The notes under the pieces were generated by a model. That model searched no databases. It was not told where the DNA came from and was given only the letters and a program-made list of their open reading frames with translations. DNA of 64,000 nt, from NCBI GenBank assembly GCA_030686995.1, contig CM060691.1, positions 59,780,838-59,844,837 on the forward strand. Reading direction: 5' to 3'. The DNA is from Artemisia argyi (Eukaryota > Streptophyta > Magnoliopsida > Asterales > Asteraceae). Of this stretch, positions 37,066 through 49,197 are shown in pieces; the stretch's first letter is position 1; each line of letters opens with the position of its first letter. A program made the translations under genes and the position numbers.

Positions 37066-40000
37066 ATGGCAACCGACCAATTCTCTAACCTTAGGATCAC
37101 TAGGAGTCGTAGTTCCGCTAGAAACCTTGTCTTGCCTTATGCAGAACCCGATAGAGAAATGCGTAGGTTAAGACGATCTCACTCAACACCTGAACCATCT
37201 AGTGTTGCCATCGATTTTGATGCTCCCCTTTCTGAAGGAAATTCAGAAAATCACCTTACAACCCCTAGCTCCCAACCCAACAACGAGATGAGTACCCCCG
37301 CAACTCCCACTCCTAAGCGCCTTAAGGACTACTCCTCCCCAAACCCTCGTGGCTTCTCAAATGCCATTGTCTACCCAAACGAACACACCAATGAGGTCTT
37401 GCATGCGACCGATGTTTGGCTTGTCCAAAGTGTGTGCAAGTTTTGTGGATTAGATGATGATGACCCGATTCAACACGTTAATGACTTCTTGAAAATAGTA
37501 GACACCCTCCATACGGATGGGGCTACTAGAGACACGTCCCGATTATGATTCTTCCCTTTCACCCTCTATGAAAAAGCCCAAGAGTGGTATGATAAACTCC
37601 CTTCTGAATCTATTTTCACATGGGAACAACTCATATCCAAGTTCTATGAGAAGTTCTTTCCACCTGGGAAAACTTCAGCGTTTAGAGATAGGATTCTCCG
37701 CTTCCGAAATGGGAAGGATGAACCCTTCCATAAATCGTGGATTAGATTCAAGGATTTAATAAGACAAGTTCCCCATCATGGCATCGAACTTTGGCTTTTG
37801 GTCCAAATCTTCTACGACAATGTCTCCTCAAATGATTGGAACGGAATCAACAATTCTAGAAAAGGGAGATTAGCCAATCTTAGTGCCGAAGAAGGATGTG
37901 ATAGGAATGAAGAATATGCTCAAGACCAGGATGACACTTGGGATGAACCTGAGTCGACTGTCAGCATGTCCGAAATCACTTCAACATCTTCGAATCGATT
38001 AAGAAAAATTCACAAAAGAATGGAATACCTAGCTGGGTCGCAGTTACCTAAACAACTTTCAAATCCTTACTTGATCTGCGACTACTGTGGGGGCCCGCAT
38101 GAGGTAGAGGAATGCGGAGGAGAACCCACGACTGAACATGTGTGCTTGTCAGGAGGTGACATCTATGCTGATCCCTCTCTTTTGCCTTTTTACCAAAATG
38201 ACGATTACACCCTCTGGGGAAATCTGGTAAAAAGAAAAGAAGGAGAGGAAGGTCCTGAATTCGAAATCAGGAGCACTTTTGAAGATGACCTTGGTCACTT
38301 CACTCAAGAAAAAGGCTTACAATTAAAAGGTCTTAATGAACTTGTTGATGAGCAGCAGAATGACATTGGAGAATGGTTCAACAAGCTTAACTCCGCCCTC
38401 GATAACCTTGAAATGCCATCAGTAAGCCAAAAAGACCCCATGCTCGCGATAACCACTCGAGCTGGAACAACCACCAAGGACCCCCTTTACCCGAGCTCGC
38501 CCCCCATCACTCCCGATCCAAACAAGCCTCGCGAAAAGGAGAATGATGTGAGCAGCGAGGCTCCCAATCAACCCTCCTTGGCGACCCCTTCAGCATCAAC
38601 CCCACCTAACCAACCTGTGAGAATCCCATTCCCATCCCGATTAAAAAACCAGAAAACTGAGAATGATAATAAAAGATTCCTGTCATATCTAAAAGACTCA
38701 GTAGTCACCATACCCCTCCTTGATGCTTGTTATCACATGCCGAAGTATAGCGCATACTTTAAAAAATTACTCGCTAACCGAAAGAAACTCGAGGGTCTTG
38801 TGACCCTGGGGGAAGAATGTTCGGTGGTGACCCATCGAGGGCTACCAAAAAAGGTAGACGGTCCAGGCAGCTTCACCTTGCCTTGCTCCATAGGGTCTCT
38901 ATCAATAAAGAATGCTCTTGCCGATTTGGGGGCGAGTATTAACCTCATGCCTCACTCCATGTTCCTTAAACTAGGATACTCTAGATTAAAGCCTACCCGT
39001 ATGAACATCCAACTAGCCGATAGGTCTGTCAAATACCCCGTAGGGATATGCGAGAATGTGCTAGTCAAAGTTGGGAAATTCAAATTCCCGGTTGACTTCG
39101 TAATCTTAGAGATGGAGGAGGATGACTTGGTACCCATCATCTTAGGGAGACCATTTCTTGCTACCGCTCGTGCAGTCATTGATGTTCATGACGGCAAGTT
39201 AACCTTACGAGTAGGAACCGATAACATAACCTTTGACATTAAGGACACTATGGATCTCTCTCTCGAAGCAGCCAACCGGCTCTATTTCATTGGAGAGGTC
39301 GATGAACTCACTGATGTCATTGATAGCTGTGTTGATGAACAAATCGAGGAAGGCTGGTTACGGGATGAGAGTTTTCTTCCTTTGTTAGAGGTGGAAAAGA
39401 TGGAGGATGTTGGTTCAGTCTCCTTCTACCCTAGGCAAGAGGCCACGGAGCATCTCGAGCTCCGAAAACCCGAAAACAGGCTTAAACCTTCTATTATCGA
39501 ACCTCCAGAGCTAGATCTTAAGGAACTTCCTAACCATTTAGAGTATGCCTTCCTTCAGGGAGAGGACCAACTGCCGGTAATCATAAACTCTTCCCTCGAA
39601 CATGAACAAAAAGGTAAACTCTTAGAGGTCCTAAAGAAATATAAGGGAGTGCTTGCATGGAGTGTAGCCGACATTAAGGGGATTGACTCAACTTTTTGCA
39701 CGCATAAGATTCTCATGGAAGAAGATTTATAAACCTACCATGCAACCCCAGAGGCGGGTGAACCCCAACATTAAGGAAGTTGTATAGAAAGAAGTCATCA
39801 AACTTCTGGATGCAAGATTGATTTACCCAATCTCGGACAGCCCATGGGTTAGTCCTGTACAGGTTGTACCTAAGAAGGGTGGAATGACTGTAGTTAAGAA
39901 TGACAAGGGTGAGATGGTACCCCAAAGAATAGTTACTGGATGGCGGGTATGCATCAATTATAGAAAGCTCAATGATGCCACGAGGAAGGATCACTTTCCC

Positions 40001-42414
40001 TTACCATTCATTGACCAAATGTTAGAGAGATTGTCTGGGCATGAGTACTATTGTTTCTTGGATGGATTCTCAAGGTATTTTCAAATTCCCATAGCACCTG
40101 AGGACCAAGAAAAGACCACGTTTACTTGCCCTTATGGAACGTTCGCCTACAAAAGAATGCCTTTTGGGCTATGTAATGCCCCCGCCACTTTTCAACGATG
40201 CATGACCGCAATCTTTCACGAACTTATGGAAGACAGCATGGAAGTTTTCATGGACAACTTTTCGGTCTTCGGGAACTCCTTCGACCGCTGTCTTGCTAAT
40301 CTAGAAAAAATGCTTAAACGCTGTGAGGAAACCAACTTGGTGTTAAACTGGGAAAAGTGTCATTTCATGGTGAAAGAAGGGATTGTGTTAGGGCATAAGA
40401 TCTCAGGAAATGGGATAGAGGTGGATCAAGCTAAAGTTGAAGCTATATCTAAGTTACCATATCCCACGACTATTAAAGAAATACGCAGCTTCTTGGGGCA
40501 CGCCGGGTTTTATCAGAGATTCATAAAAGACTTTTCCAAAATAGCTCGGCCAATGACTCAATTACTCATGAAGGATGCTCCTTTCGATTTCTCCCAAGAA
40601 TGCAAGGATGCATTCGATCTCTTAAAAAAGGAGCTCACACAAGCTCCAATCATGATTACACCCAACTGGGAGTTACCGTTTGAAATCATGTGTGACGTTA
40701 GCGATTTCGCTGTCGGGGCTGTATTAGGTCAACGACATGACAAGCTGTTCCAACCTATTTACTACGCTAGCAAAACCATGAATCCCGCTCAAGAGAATTA
40801 CTCTACCACCGAAAAAGAATTGTTAGCCGTAGTATTCGCATTCGACAAATTCCGGCAATATCTTGTCCTTTCAAAGACAGTCGTTTTCACTGATCATTCG
40901 GCTCTTCGATATCTTTTTGCTATGCAGGATGCTAAGCCACGACTAATTCGGTGGATCTTGTTGTTACAAGAATTTGATGTTGAGATTCATGATAAGAGGG
41001 GGGCAGAAAATTTGGCCGCAGATCATCTATCTCGTCTTGAAACCCCTTGGATGAGCACGATAGAAGTGAGATTCGGGATTCATTTCCTGACGAACAACTC
41101 ATGTCAATGACTGATTCAGAGCCATGGTACGCCGATTTTGCCAATTATCTCGCAAGCAGACTCGTTCCAGAACACCTGACTAGGTACGAAAGAAAAAAGT
41201 TCTTTTCTCAGTTAAAATACTACTTTTGGGATGAACCATTTTTATTCCGAAGGTGTCCTGACCAAATAATAAGATGTTGTGTTTCGGAAAGCGAAGCAGT
41301 AAAGATTATGAGGGAATGTCACTCTGGTCCCTCTGGAGGGCATCATGGGATAAGCACCACCGCCTGAAAGATTTTCGACACGGGATTCTATTGGCCCACA
41401 ATTTTCCGTGATGTCAAAGAAATGGTACAGGCATGCGATGCATGTCAACGGGCCGGGAACATATCACATAGGGATGAAGCACCTCAGAATTTTATACAAG
41501 TATGTGAAGTCTTCGATGTCTGGGGAATTGACTTCATGGGACCCTTTCCATCTTCAGGGGGGAACGAATACATTTTAGTTGCCATCGATTATGTTTCAAA
41601 ATGGGTAGAGGCACAAGCCCTTAGGACCAACGATGCCAGGGTGGTTATTCATTTCCTGAAAAAGCTTTTCGCTAGATTCGGGATTCCTAAAGCCCTCATC
41701 AGTGATAGGGGAACCCACTTCTGCAATGCGCAAATGGAAAAGGTCATGAGGAGGTATGGGGTGTCCCATCGATTTTCCACTTCCTATCATCCACAAACCA
41801 ATGGCCAGGTCGAAAATACAAACAGATCTATTAAAAGAATACTAGAAAAAACGGTTAGTCAAAATAGAAAAGACTGGTCATTTAAACTCGACGAGGCCTT
41901 ATGGGCATTCTGAACTGCCTACAAGACACCTATTGGAACGACCCCGTTCCGCATGGTGTATGGTAAAGCATGTCACTTGACAGTAGAATTAGAACATAAG
42001 GCTTATTGGGCACTTAAGGCATGTAACTTAGATTATACAATTGCCGGAACCAATAGGTTCTTGCAATTGCACGAGCTTGAAGAGCTTAGATTAGAAGCCT
42101 ATGAGTCTTCAATTACATATAAAGAGAGGGCAAAAAGATGGCATGACCAAAGAATTAAGAAACCCAAGGAATTTTCAGAAGGGGACAAAGTTTTATTGTA
42201 CAACTCTCGGTTAAGATTATTTCCAGGGAAACTCAAGTCCAGATGGTATAGACCATTTACGGTGAAAAGTTCCTCTAAAACTGGAGCCGTTGTGTTATTA
42301 GACGATGATGGTAGAGAATTTACTGTTAACATACAACGTGTAAAACATTATCAAGAAAATAATAATGAAATGATTAGTGAGGAGGATGTAACATTCGATG
42401 ATGAGGTCACGTAG
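37066..42414 (+). pseudogene. gag-pol of the full-length gypsy element (dead)
   Basis: Starts MATDQFSNLRITRSRSSARN. Gag spans to about 38150 with FFPPGKTSAFRDRILRFRNG, RFKDLIRQVPHHGIELW and the knuckle CDYCGGPHEVEEC. Protease has ADLGASINLMP (about 38917) and IILGRPFLATA. RT has [57 protein letters not shown] text and FMDNFSVFG. RNase H follows ([35 protein letters not shown]). Integrase has HHGIS...[26 protein letters not shown] and [13 protein letters not shown]. Breaks: TGA 37546-37548, frameshift near 39727, TAG 39785-39787, frameshift near 41045, TGA 41365-41367 and TGA 41911-41913. The second catalytic Asp of RT is Asn (40256-40258). Confidence 0.95.
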
Positions 42415-44266
42415 TAACCAATGACCTTGAGTCTAGCTACAAGACTCGTAAATAAAGAAAAGCGCTTCTTGGGAGGCAACCCATGTTTTGTGTGATTTTT
42501 ATTTTGTTTGTTTGTTATTTGCTTCCGTATGCATGCTTTATTTTTATTGTTGGTAAATCATGTTTCAAAACTAAAATAGTGGAAATACTTTACTTTGTTG
42601 TTTGGCCTAGCCTTAACTTCACCCAAAGGTATTTTTGCAAAAGATAAGTGTAAGGGGAAACCCCAAATATGTTTTTAAGAAACAAACCGATCATGATTCT
42701 CCACAATATTAAGTGAACATGTATATTCGTATTTATTAGAGTCAAATGCTTGTATCGAGTCATAATGATGTTTTGCAGGATTTTCCAGGAAGTAGGACCA
42801 AGTTTTTCCAGAAATTTTCCGGAAACTTAACATAAGAATTTCTGCAGGTCACTTTTGACGGCGTCACGAGTTTACTCTTGACGGCGTCACGTGTAAAAAT
42901 CTGGAAATTTTACCAGTTTTGTTTTTCTAACGGAGTCTTAAAGTTTTTGTTGAATTATTAGTTTTATAATCTCCAGGAAATCTGCAAACATCATTCCACA
43001 AGCATTATATCTTATTTTGTTTTCTAGGATTTATTAGCATATGTAGATTGCCGCCGATTTTATGCGAGGTTGCCTTGTCTGTTTTCTCAGGATTTACAGG
43101 TTATGTATGACAAGAAGATGATTATTATTCTGGAAGGTAAGCTTTGATTGTTCGTTTTCTTGGAGGAAGATCTAACCTGGCCACCTTATTATCCATACCG
43201 AGCGAATCAGGGGAGTATTTGATTTCATTCGTTTTACTTATTTCACTTTTACATTCTTTACTTGAACATTGGGGACAATGTTCATCCTAAGTGTAAGGGG
43301 AGGGTAAAATGATGATACCTTACGGATACACTTTCGCTTGAGTTTGTTTGTTTGATAGTAGATGTGTAATAAAACTATGAGAAATATTTGTTAGTGCAAT
43401 TTTAGCGCCAAATTTAAAATTTTTTACAACATTTAGGAGTGAAACTTTAGCCATAACAAGTGTCTCATGGATAGGAGATTGTATGACTAGCACAAAACCG
43501 TACTATTCAGAAAAATTTTCCACCCAAATATGTGAGGTTCGCCTTTAGATTTGATATGAAAAGCATTTACTATTAGTGCTTATGAGTGTACCGGTAGCAT
43601 TTAGATTCTAGAACTTGCGTTAGTGATGCATCCCGAGACCGCTAGTGAGACTACATTCGTGTAGTAGGATTTACTACATGATAAGAGGCATTAGGATCAC
43701 CCTTGTGTTAAACCCTTATCATAATTACTTGACCATTTAAATCATATTACTTGGCTAGTTAAGTCAACTAATTTTTCCCACACCCTTAGTGTTGTACTCA
43801 TTTTTAGTACACGAAACCCCTAGTACACCCCTCCGAGCCTATCTTTTCATTTCTAACTTTAAGTATTTTACTTAAAGGAAGAATTGTTACACCCCACTTA
43901 AATCTACACCCAAATCGCCTTAGCCTTCCGTGTATGCACTCATCTTTAGTGCATTATTGTTATTTGTTAAACCCTAAGTTAATTATCTAATTGATTACAT
44001 GGTTGCTAAGTCGAGTCATATCTTTGTACATATTATTTTGGGACGATTGGGACTCATGGGTAAAGGACTTATTTTATGGAGTAATGGGGAAGAACATAAT
44101 ATTATTACCCCCGTATGCGCGTTAATCTTAAAAGTACTCCAAGTGTTTTGATTATCTTAATTCGAGTCATTAGATTAGTTTATTGAAAAGTATGTAAAGA
44201 TTCAAGTGTAAGGGGAATTTTCATTCCCTATGATGTATTATTTTGGATGGTAGGGTAAGAGTGTAT

Positions 44267-44316
<50 letters not shown>

Positions 44317-44917
44317 GAAAAAAACAAGAAAAAGAAAAGAAAAAAATAGAAAAGGAAAAAGAGAAAAAACATACGGACTACCATCCCTTTTTATTCTATG
44401 TTCATTATGTTTTTGTTATTTTTTATTTATTAGCTTAAGTCGAGTCGAGTCTTGGCTTAGCAATGATATTTTGTACATATAATTAACCAAGATTGTTAAC
44501 TCGCCACCAGTAAAGACTACCTATATCCAACAAAACCGTGTATTCCATATCCCTACACCTAACGTTACAACCCTTTAAAAGACCTCTTTGATAGTTTATC
44601 CTAGGTGCTTACGCCATGTGGTGGAGGTTTGATCCTTTCCCAAGCCTATGGTAATCTATTTTGCTATGACAGGTAGTGAAAGATATTTTCCGTTTCCATA
44701 TTGTGATATTACTTTATTACACCCGAGAGATGTGAGTATCTAAACACTATTTGTGAGGTGTTAGTGTATGACCTCCGTGCTTGTCTTTGGTCTTTAGTGG
44801 AACGATTATTTGTTGTAATTACTTTTATATTAGTGTTAAATGACCCCTAACTTGTATTTTGATTAGAATAACAGCGCATTTGCTTGAGGACAAGCAAATC
44901 TCAAGTGTAAGGGTATA
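42415..44917 (+). other. 3' non-coding region of the full-length gypsy element
   Basis: About 2.5 kb with no ORF. AAGCGCTTCTTGGGAGGCAA lies at about 42459-42480 just after pol. Two more TGACGGCGTCA motifs occur at about 42857 and 42882. AAGTGTAAGGGG recurs at 42646, 43289, 44204 and, truncated, at 44903 just before the 3' LTR. An A-run spans 44269-44313. The copy nearest the LTR is the likeliest polypurine tract, though followed by TATA. Confidence 0.75.
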
Positions 44918-46324
44918 TGATGAGGCGAAAAATGAACCACTTTTAGGGGGTCATTTAAGCCCGGAATTGAATTTATTTGATCAAATATTACCCTAAATCG
45001 TTCCTTTTGTGATTTTAGGTACTTTGGGAGTGAATTCTGGAAAAGGAAGCAATTCGGACGTTTTTGGAGCATAAAAGTGAAGAAAACGCCAAAGACTTAA
45101 TTTTCCATGCTGAGAACAGTACCTGATGGCGTTAAGAGGAAGACCCTGACGGCGTCAAGAGTAAATTCCATGATGACCCAGTGCAAACATGACGGCGTCA
45201 AAAGAAAGGCGTCAAGACTAAATTTTGTGACGGCCTGCATAAGGCGAATACATGACGGCGTCAGACCCAGATCTAGGCAGTCCGAGGAACTATTTGGCGG
45301 CGAGATGACGGCGTCAGACATTTGTTCTTGTCGCCGTCACCTATCAAACTCTATATATAGTTTTCTAGTTTTCATTCATAAAGAGAGGAACTTGTGTGGA
45401 GAAACTAGGGCCGAACTTTGTAAACCCTAGGTCATATTTTACAGTACTTTCAAGGGTTTTCACCCCTTGAATCCTTTCATGTTCTATTGAGATAAGTCTT
45501 CTCTTAATTCAATCAATATGTCTATGTGTTTGTTGATTATATCTTGTGCTTGTCTTGATTTCAACATGCTAGGCTAGATCTATCTAATGTTTGCTTAGAT
45601 CTAATGAAACCTAGATGTTAATTATGTGTTGATTACTTGTTTATGGTTGTAATGGATGAATGATTTCAATGTTAGGCTTAAGAAAACTGGCAGATCTCCA
45701 TTGTGTAACATGCTTGAACGTCTTAGGAAACATGAACCGATGTGTACTAGGTTTTATTGGTTGTATTTAATGCATGAGTAAATTCTAATGATCCCATGTT
45801 AGGAGCTTCTTAGCCGGCTCGACATAGGAGTGAAGTAGGCGCTCATAGGATTGGGGAAGTAAGTACGCCACTCCATGAATGGTATTAAGGAATACAATCC
45901 GTCATCCACACAACTATAACAAGTAATTAACTAATAAAAGATATCTAGGGGGTAGTGAAATCTAAGTAAACACATTTCTCCCATATATTGCTCACAACTT
46001 TTATTTTCATTTTTAGTATTTTATTTTGATTGCATCTTAGTATTGGGTTAGTTGACTAGCAACTAATTCCGCCCAACTCCTTCAAAACCCGAGATTTTTA
46101 ATTGCTTTCATAAAAATATAAAAATACAAAAAGAATCATCCCTCATCTCTAGACCTAATCTTTAGGTTTTCTAATCCTAGCGACACTATTCCTAGCTGAA
46201 CGATCAATCCCCCGGTACTTATCATTATACTATACTACATCGATCAGGTACACTGCCTGGTGGGAGTTGTAAGCTTCTCAAGATCCCTTGAGAGGTAAAG
46301 CCTGGTGCAAAACCCCACGCATCA
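44918..46324 (+). repeat. 3' LTR of the full-length gypsy element
   Basis: Direct repeat of 35549-36967. Some TGACGGCGTCA copies are mutated to TGATGGCGTTA or TCGCCGTCA, consistent with C-to-T decay. Ends at 46324, followed by the ATTAA duplication. Confidence 0.95.
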
Positions 46325-47278
46325 ATTAAGCATTGTTCTACTCATCTCTTGCAAGGTCCGGTTTTTATGTTCTACTACACCATTAGATTGAGGAGTGCGT
46401 GGAGCCGAAAAGTTATGAGTAATACCATTTTTATCACAAAAGTTTCCAAATTGAAATTCATTATCAAATTCACGACCGTGATCCGTTCTAATAGACACAA
46501 TACTAGACACTACTTGATTTTGAATTTTCTTACTTATAATCTCAAATTTATCAAAAGCTTCATTTTTACTTTTCAAAAATTTTGTCCAAGTATATCTTGA
46601 GTAATCATCTACTATGACCAAAGTATAGAAGTTACCTCCATAACTTTGTATAGCGGATGGACCGAACAAATCAATATGCAAAAGTTCTAGACACCTAGAT
46701 CTAGAAACCAAGTTTTTAGCCTTATGGCTACTATGGATTTGTTTACCGACTTTGCAAGCATCACAAAAGTGTTGGTCATATTTCAACTTAGGTAGGTTTC
46801 GAACTAGGTCTTTGGAGGAGAGGTTTTGTATAAGTCTCATGTTAGCGTGTCCTGAACGTCTATGCCATAAAGTTGAAGATTCATCTAATGTAGTAAGACA
46901 AAGTTTGTCTCTAGATGTTTGATCCATCTTCATGACATATACGTTGTTCTTAAGGACACCCTTGGCTATGGTTATGCCATCTTTAAGTATTTTACTTCCA
47001 TTTTCACTAACAAGGACATTATACTTATTACGGCAAAGTTGACTAATACTAAGGAGATTAAAACCTAAGTTATCAACATGAGCTACATCATCTATAAAAA
47101 GAGAGTCATGAGAGATTGTACCTTTTCCGATGATTTTGCTCTTAGCTTTACTACCAAACATAATGTTACCTCCATCACATTTGTGATAAGTTGAGAAGAG
47201 GCTTTTGTTACCCGTCATGTGCCTTGAACAACCGCTATCTTTCCATTCATCTGGTTCCAAACATACTTTGAGGCACAC
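46325..47278 (-). pseudogene. Sirevirus protease remnant, gag-pre-integrase and integrase core
   Basis: Begins (minus) near DEWKDSGCSRHMTGNKSLF; DSG is the copia protease active-site triad. GAG-pre-integrase follows: LGFNLLSISQLC, LWHRRSGHANMRLIQNLS and CDACKVGKQIHSSHK, giving the HHCC zinc finger. The integrase core has HIDLFGPSAIQSYGGNFYTL, RTDHGREFDNEF and SAPRTPQSNGVVEHKNRT, supplying D, D and E of the catalytic triad. It inserts cDNA into the host genome. The gypsy element entered right after the catalytic Glu region; the C-terminal part lies at 35097-35543. Confidence 0.92.
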
Positions 47279-47912
47279 CTATTTTACAAAAAACACTCAA
47301 ACATTTGGTCCCCAATTTCTTATGAGTCCATTTTGGTTAAGCATACCATTAACTTGATCCAAGTATGAAAATAGAACATAAGGGTTTCATGACATGTAAT
47401 TTGGAGTTTGGTAATGTCCAGGAGTATTTTGGTTCCAAACATGTTGGTAGTTTGGTCGTGTGTTGTAGTTACTCTTTAGTAGTCCTAGTTCTAAATTCGT
47501 TTTTACTAAGTCCTACTCCAGTTTTAATAGCAGGTTTTGTTTCATTTTTATATGTGACTTTAACAAATTTTGAACGATCCGACATGGAAGTTGTCACTGC
47601 TGCTGCAGACCCGGCGGAACCTTTGGGTTCAATGGGCGGAACCCTATTTTTGGTTCCGTCTGTTCCGCGAGCTGTTGTAGCATTTTTGTTAGTTTCTTGT
47701 GCTTTCTTTTCTTGTTTCGTTTGACTCTTCGAAGTTTCTAGTTTCATGAAACCTAGTCCTGTTTTATAAAATGGTGACTTTTGAAGTTTCATAATTTCAT
47801 CCGCACAAGAAATACTTTTATCGAACTTCTTAAACTTTGTGGTTTGTTTTATTAGATCATCTTGAGTAATTCTAAGTTTCTCAATTTCGAGTTTAAGCTC
47901 TTCACATGATTT
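47279..47912 (-). pseudogene. Sirevirus gag-to-protease linker
   Basis: Same frame as gag for 47792-47469: MKLQKSPFYKTGLGFMKLET, then a Lys/Thr-rich stretch to FVKVTYKNETKPAIKTGVG. Stops and a frameshift lie between it and the protease. Part of its coding sequence (47605-47670) is formed by the GC-rich GGCGGAACC motif that also marks the LTR. Confidence 0.7.
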
Positions 47913-49142
47913 TCACGATGTGTCAATACATTTACTCTTTTCTAATCTCTTAGCTTTTTCTTTTAGCTCATAAACTTCATTTTCTAAAAACTCCTTTTTA
48001 GTTTTCAAAAATTTATTTTTGTTTATGATTTTTAAGCTTAATTCACAAAGTTTGTTATATTCTTTTTGTAAGGTGTCATCATCAATAGAAGAGTAAGATG
48101 AGTCGGAGAGTACCTCATTTGAGTCGTGAGCCATGAGAGCAATTTCATCATTCTTCGGCTCATCGTCATCTTCTTCATAGTCACTCCAAGCACCATCCAC
48201 AAAAGCTTGTTGAGACTTGCTTTTGGGTGGTTTCGGACATTCTCCTATGAGATGACTTGTGTCTCCACACCTAAAGCATTTCCTTTTAACGTTTCCTTTC
48301 CAATCATCACGATCTTTTCGGAAGGTTTTCTTGTCATCTTTAGGTTTCCTTACAAAGTTCCCTCGTCTACGAAAGAACTTCTTGAAGTCTCTAACGGCCA
48401 TGGCATATTCTTCATCATCACTATCCGAACTAGATTCTTCATCATCACTTGATTGGACTCTAGCTTTCAAGGCAATGGACTTAACCTTTTCTTTCTTGCC
48501 TTTAACTATTTCCGAATCTTTTTCCATTACCATTTCATGAACTTTGAGGTTTCCAATTAGCTAGTCAAGTGACATGCTTGAAAGATCCTTGGATTCTTCA
48601 ATTGCCGTCACTTTTGCTCTCTACTTCGGATGGAGTGCTCTAAGGAATTTCCTGACAAAATTCTTGCTACAAAAAGATTCATCAAGTGCGTTAAGTGAAG
48701 TAATAATAGTGTTAAACCTAGCAAATGCACTATCAATAGTCTCATCTTCGGGAATAGCAAATTGTTCATATTGTTGAACAAGAAGATCAATTTTGTTATC
48801 CTTAACTTGTGAGTTTCCTTGATGAGTGACTATTAAAGATTGCCAAATTTCTTTGGCGGTTTTACACATAAATACTCTTTCATATTATTTCTTAGGCAAA
48901 GCATTGTAAAACATCATTTTAGCTTCATTATTTTTAGCAATTAATTTCTTTTGATCTTCATCTTTACTATTCGTAACTATGTTATCACCATCAATGATTA
49001 TATACCATAAATTTATATCTTTAGATTTCACGTAAGTTTCAAATCGGTTTTTCCAATATATAAAACCATTTGCTTTAAAAAGTGGCGGTCTTTGCATAGA
49101 TTGCCCTTCTTTGTAATTTTCAAAATCCATAGATCGTTTCAA
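47913..49142 (-). pseudogene. Sirevirus gag with CCHC zinc knuckle
   Basis: One frame with stops near 48885 and 48621 and in the following stretch. N-terminus MKRSMDFENYKEGQSMQRPP, then FKANGFIYWKNRFETYVKSK and AKEIWQSLIVTHQGNSQVKD, the usual copia gag core. The third piece (48533-47913) is highly charged, with SSDDEESSSDSDDEEYAM and the CX2CX4HX4C knuckle CFRCGDTSHLIGEC (about 48237-48278), then a likely coiled coil (LENEVYELKEKAKRLEK). Gag packages element RNA in virus-like particles. Three in-frame stops make it non-functional. Confidence 0.92.
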
Positions 49143-49182
49143 GTTTTAAAACACAATATATTTTAAAAGCTTGAGTGACGTA

Positions 49183-49195
49183 GCTCTTGATGCCA
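49183..49195 (-). promoter_or_regulatory. Sirevirus primer binding site (initiator tRNA-Met type)
   Basis: The minus strand reads TGGCATCAAGAGC, two bases inside the 5' LTR, resembling the usual copia TGGTATCAGAGC. Confidence 0.75.
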
Positions 49196-49197
49196 AT

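Larger units (their letters stand above)
35549..46324 (+). mobile_element. Full-length Ty3/gypsy element (Athila/Tat-like, 10776 bp) with mutated gag-pol
   Basis: LTRs 35549-36967 (1419 bp) and 44918-46324 (1407 bp) begin TGATGAGGCG and end CGCATCA. Perfect ATTAA duplications lie at 35544-35548 and 46325-46329. A PBS follows the left LTR. gag, protease, RT, RNase H and integrase follow in gypsy order, then about 2.5 kb of 3' non-coding DNA. The tRNA-Asp-type PBS, long 3' region and post-pol GCGCTT...GGGAGGCAACCC block suggest the Athila/Tat side of gypsy, which is inference. It is inserted in the Sirevirus integrase gene in the opposite orientation. Confidence 0.95.

Noticed and set aside
44243..44482. 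Open frame with a poly-lysine run
   Set aside because: Caused by a long A-run in the gypsy 3' non-coding region.
47365..47724. 119-codon plus-strand frame with hydrophobic segments
   Set aside because: Antisense of the Sirevirus gag-protease linker, which continues the gag frame on the minus strand.
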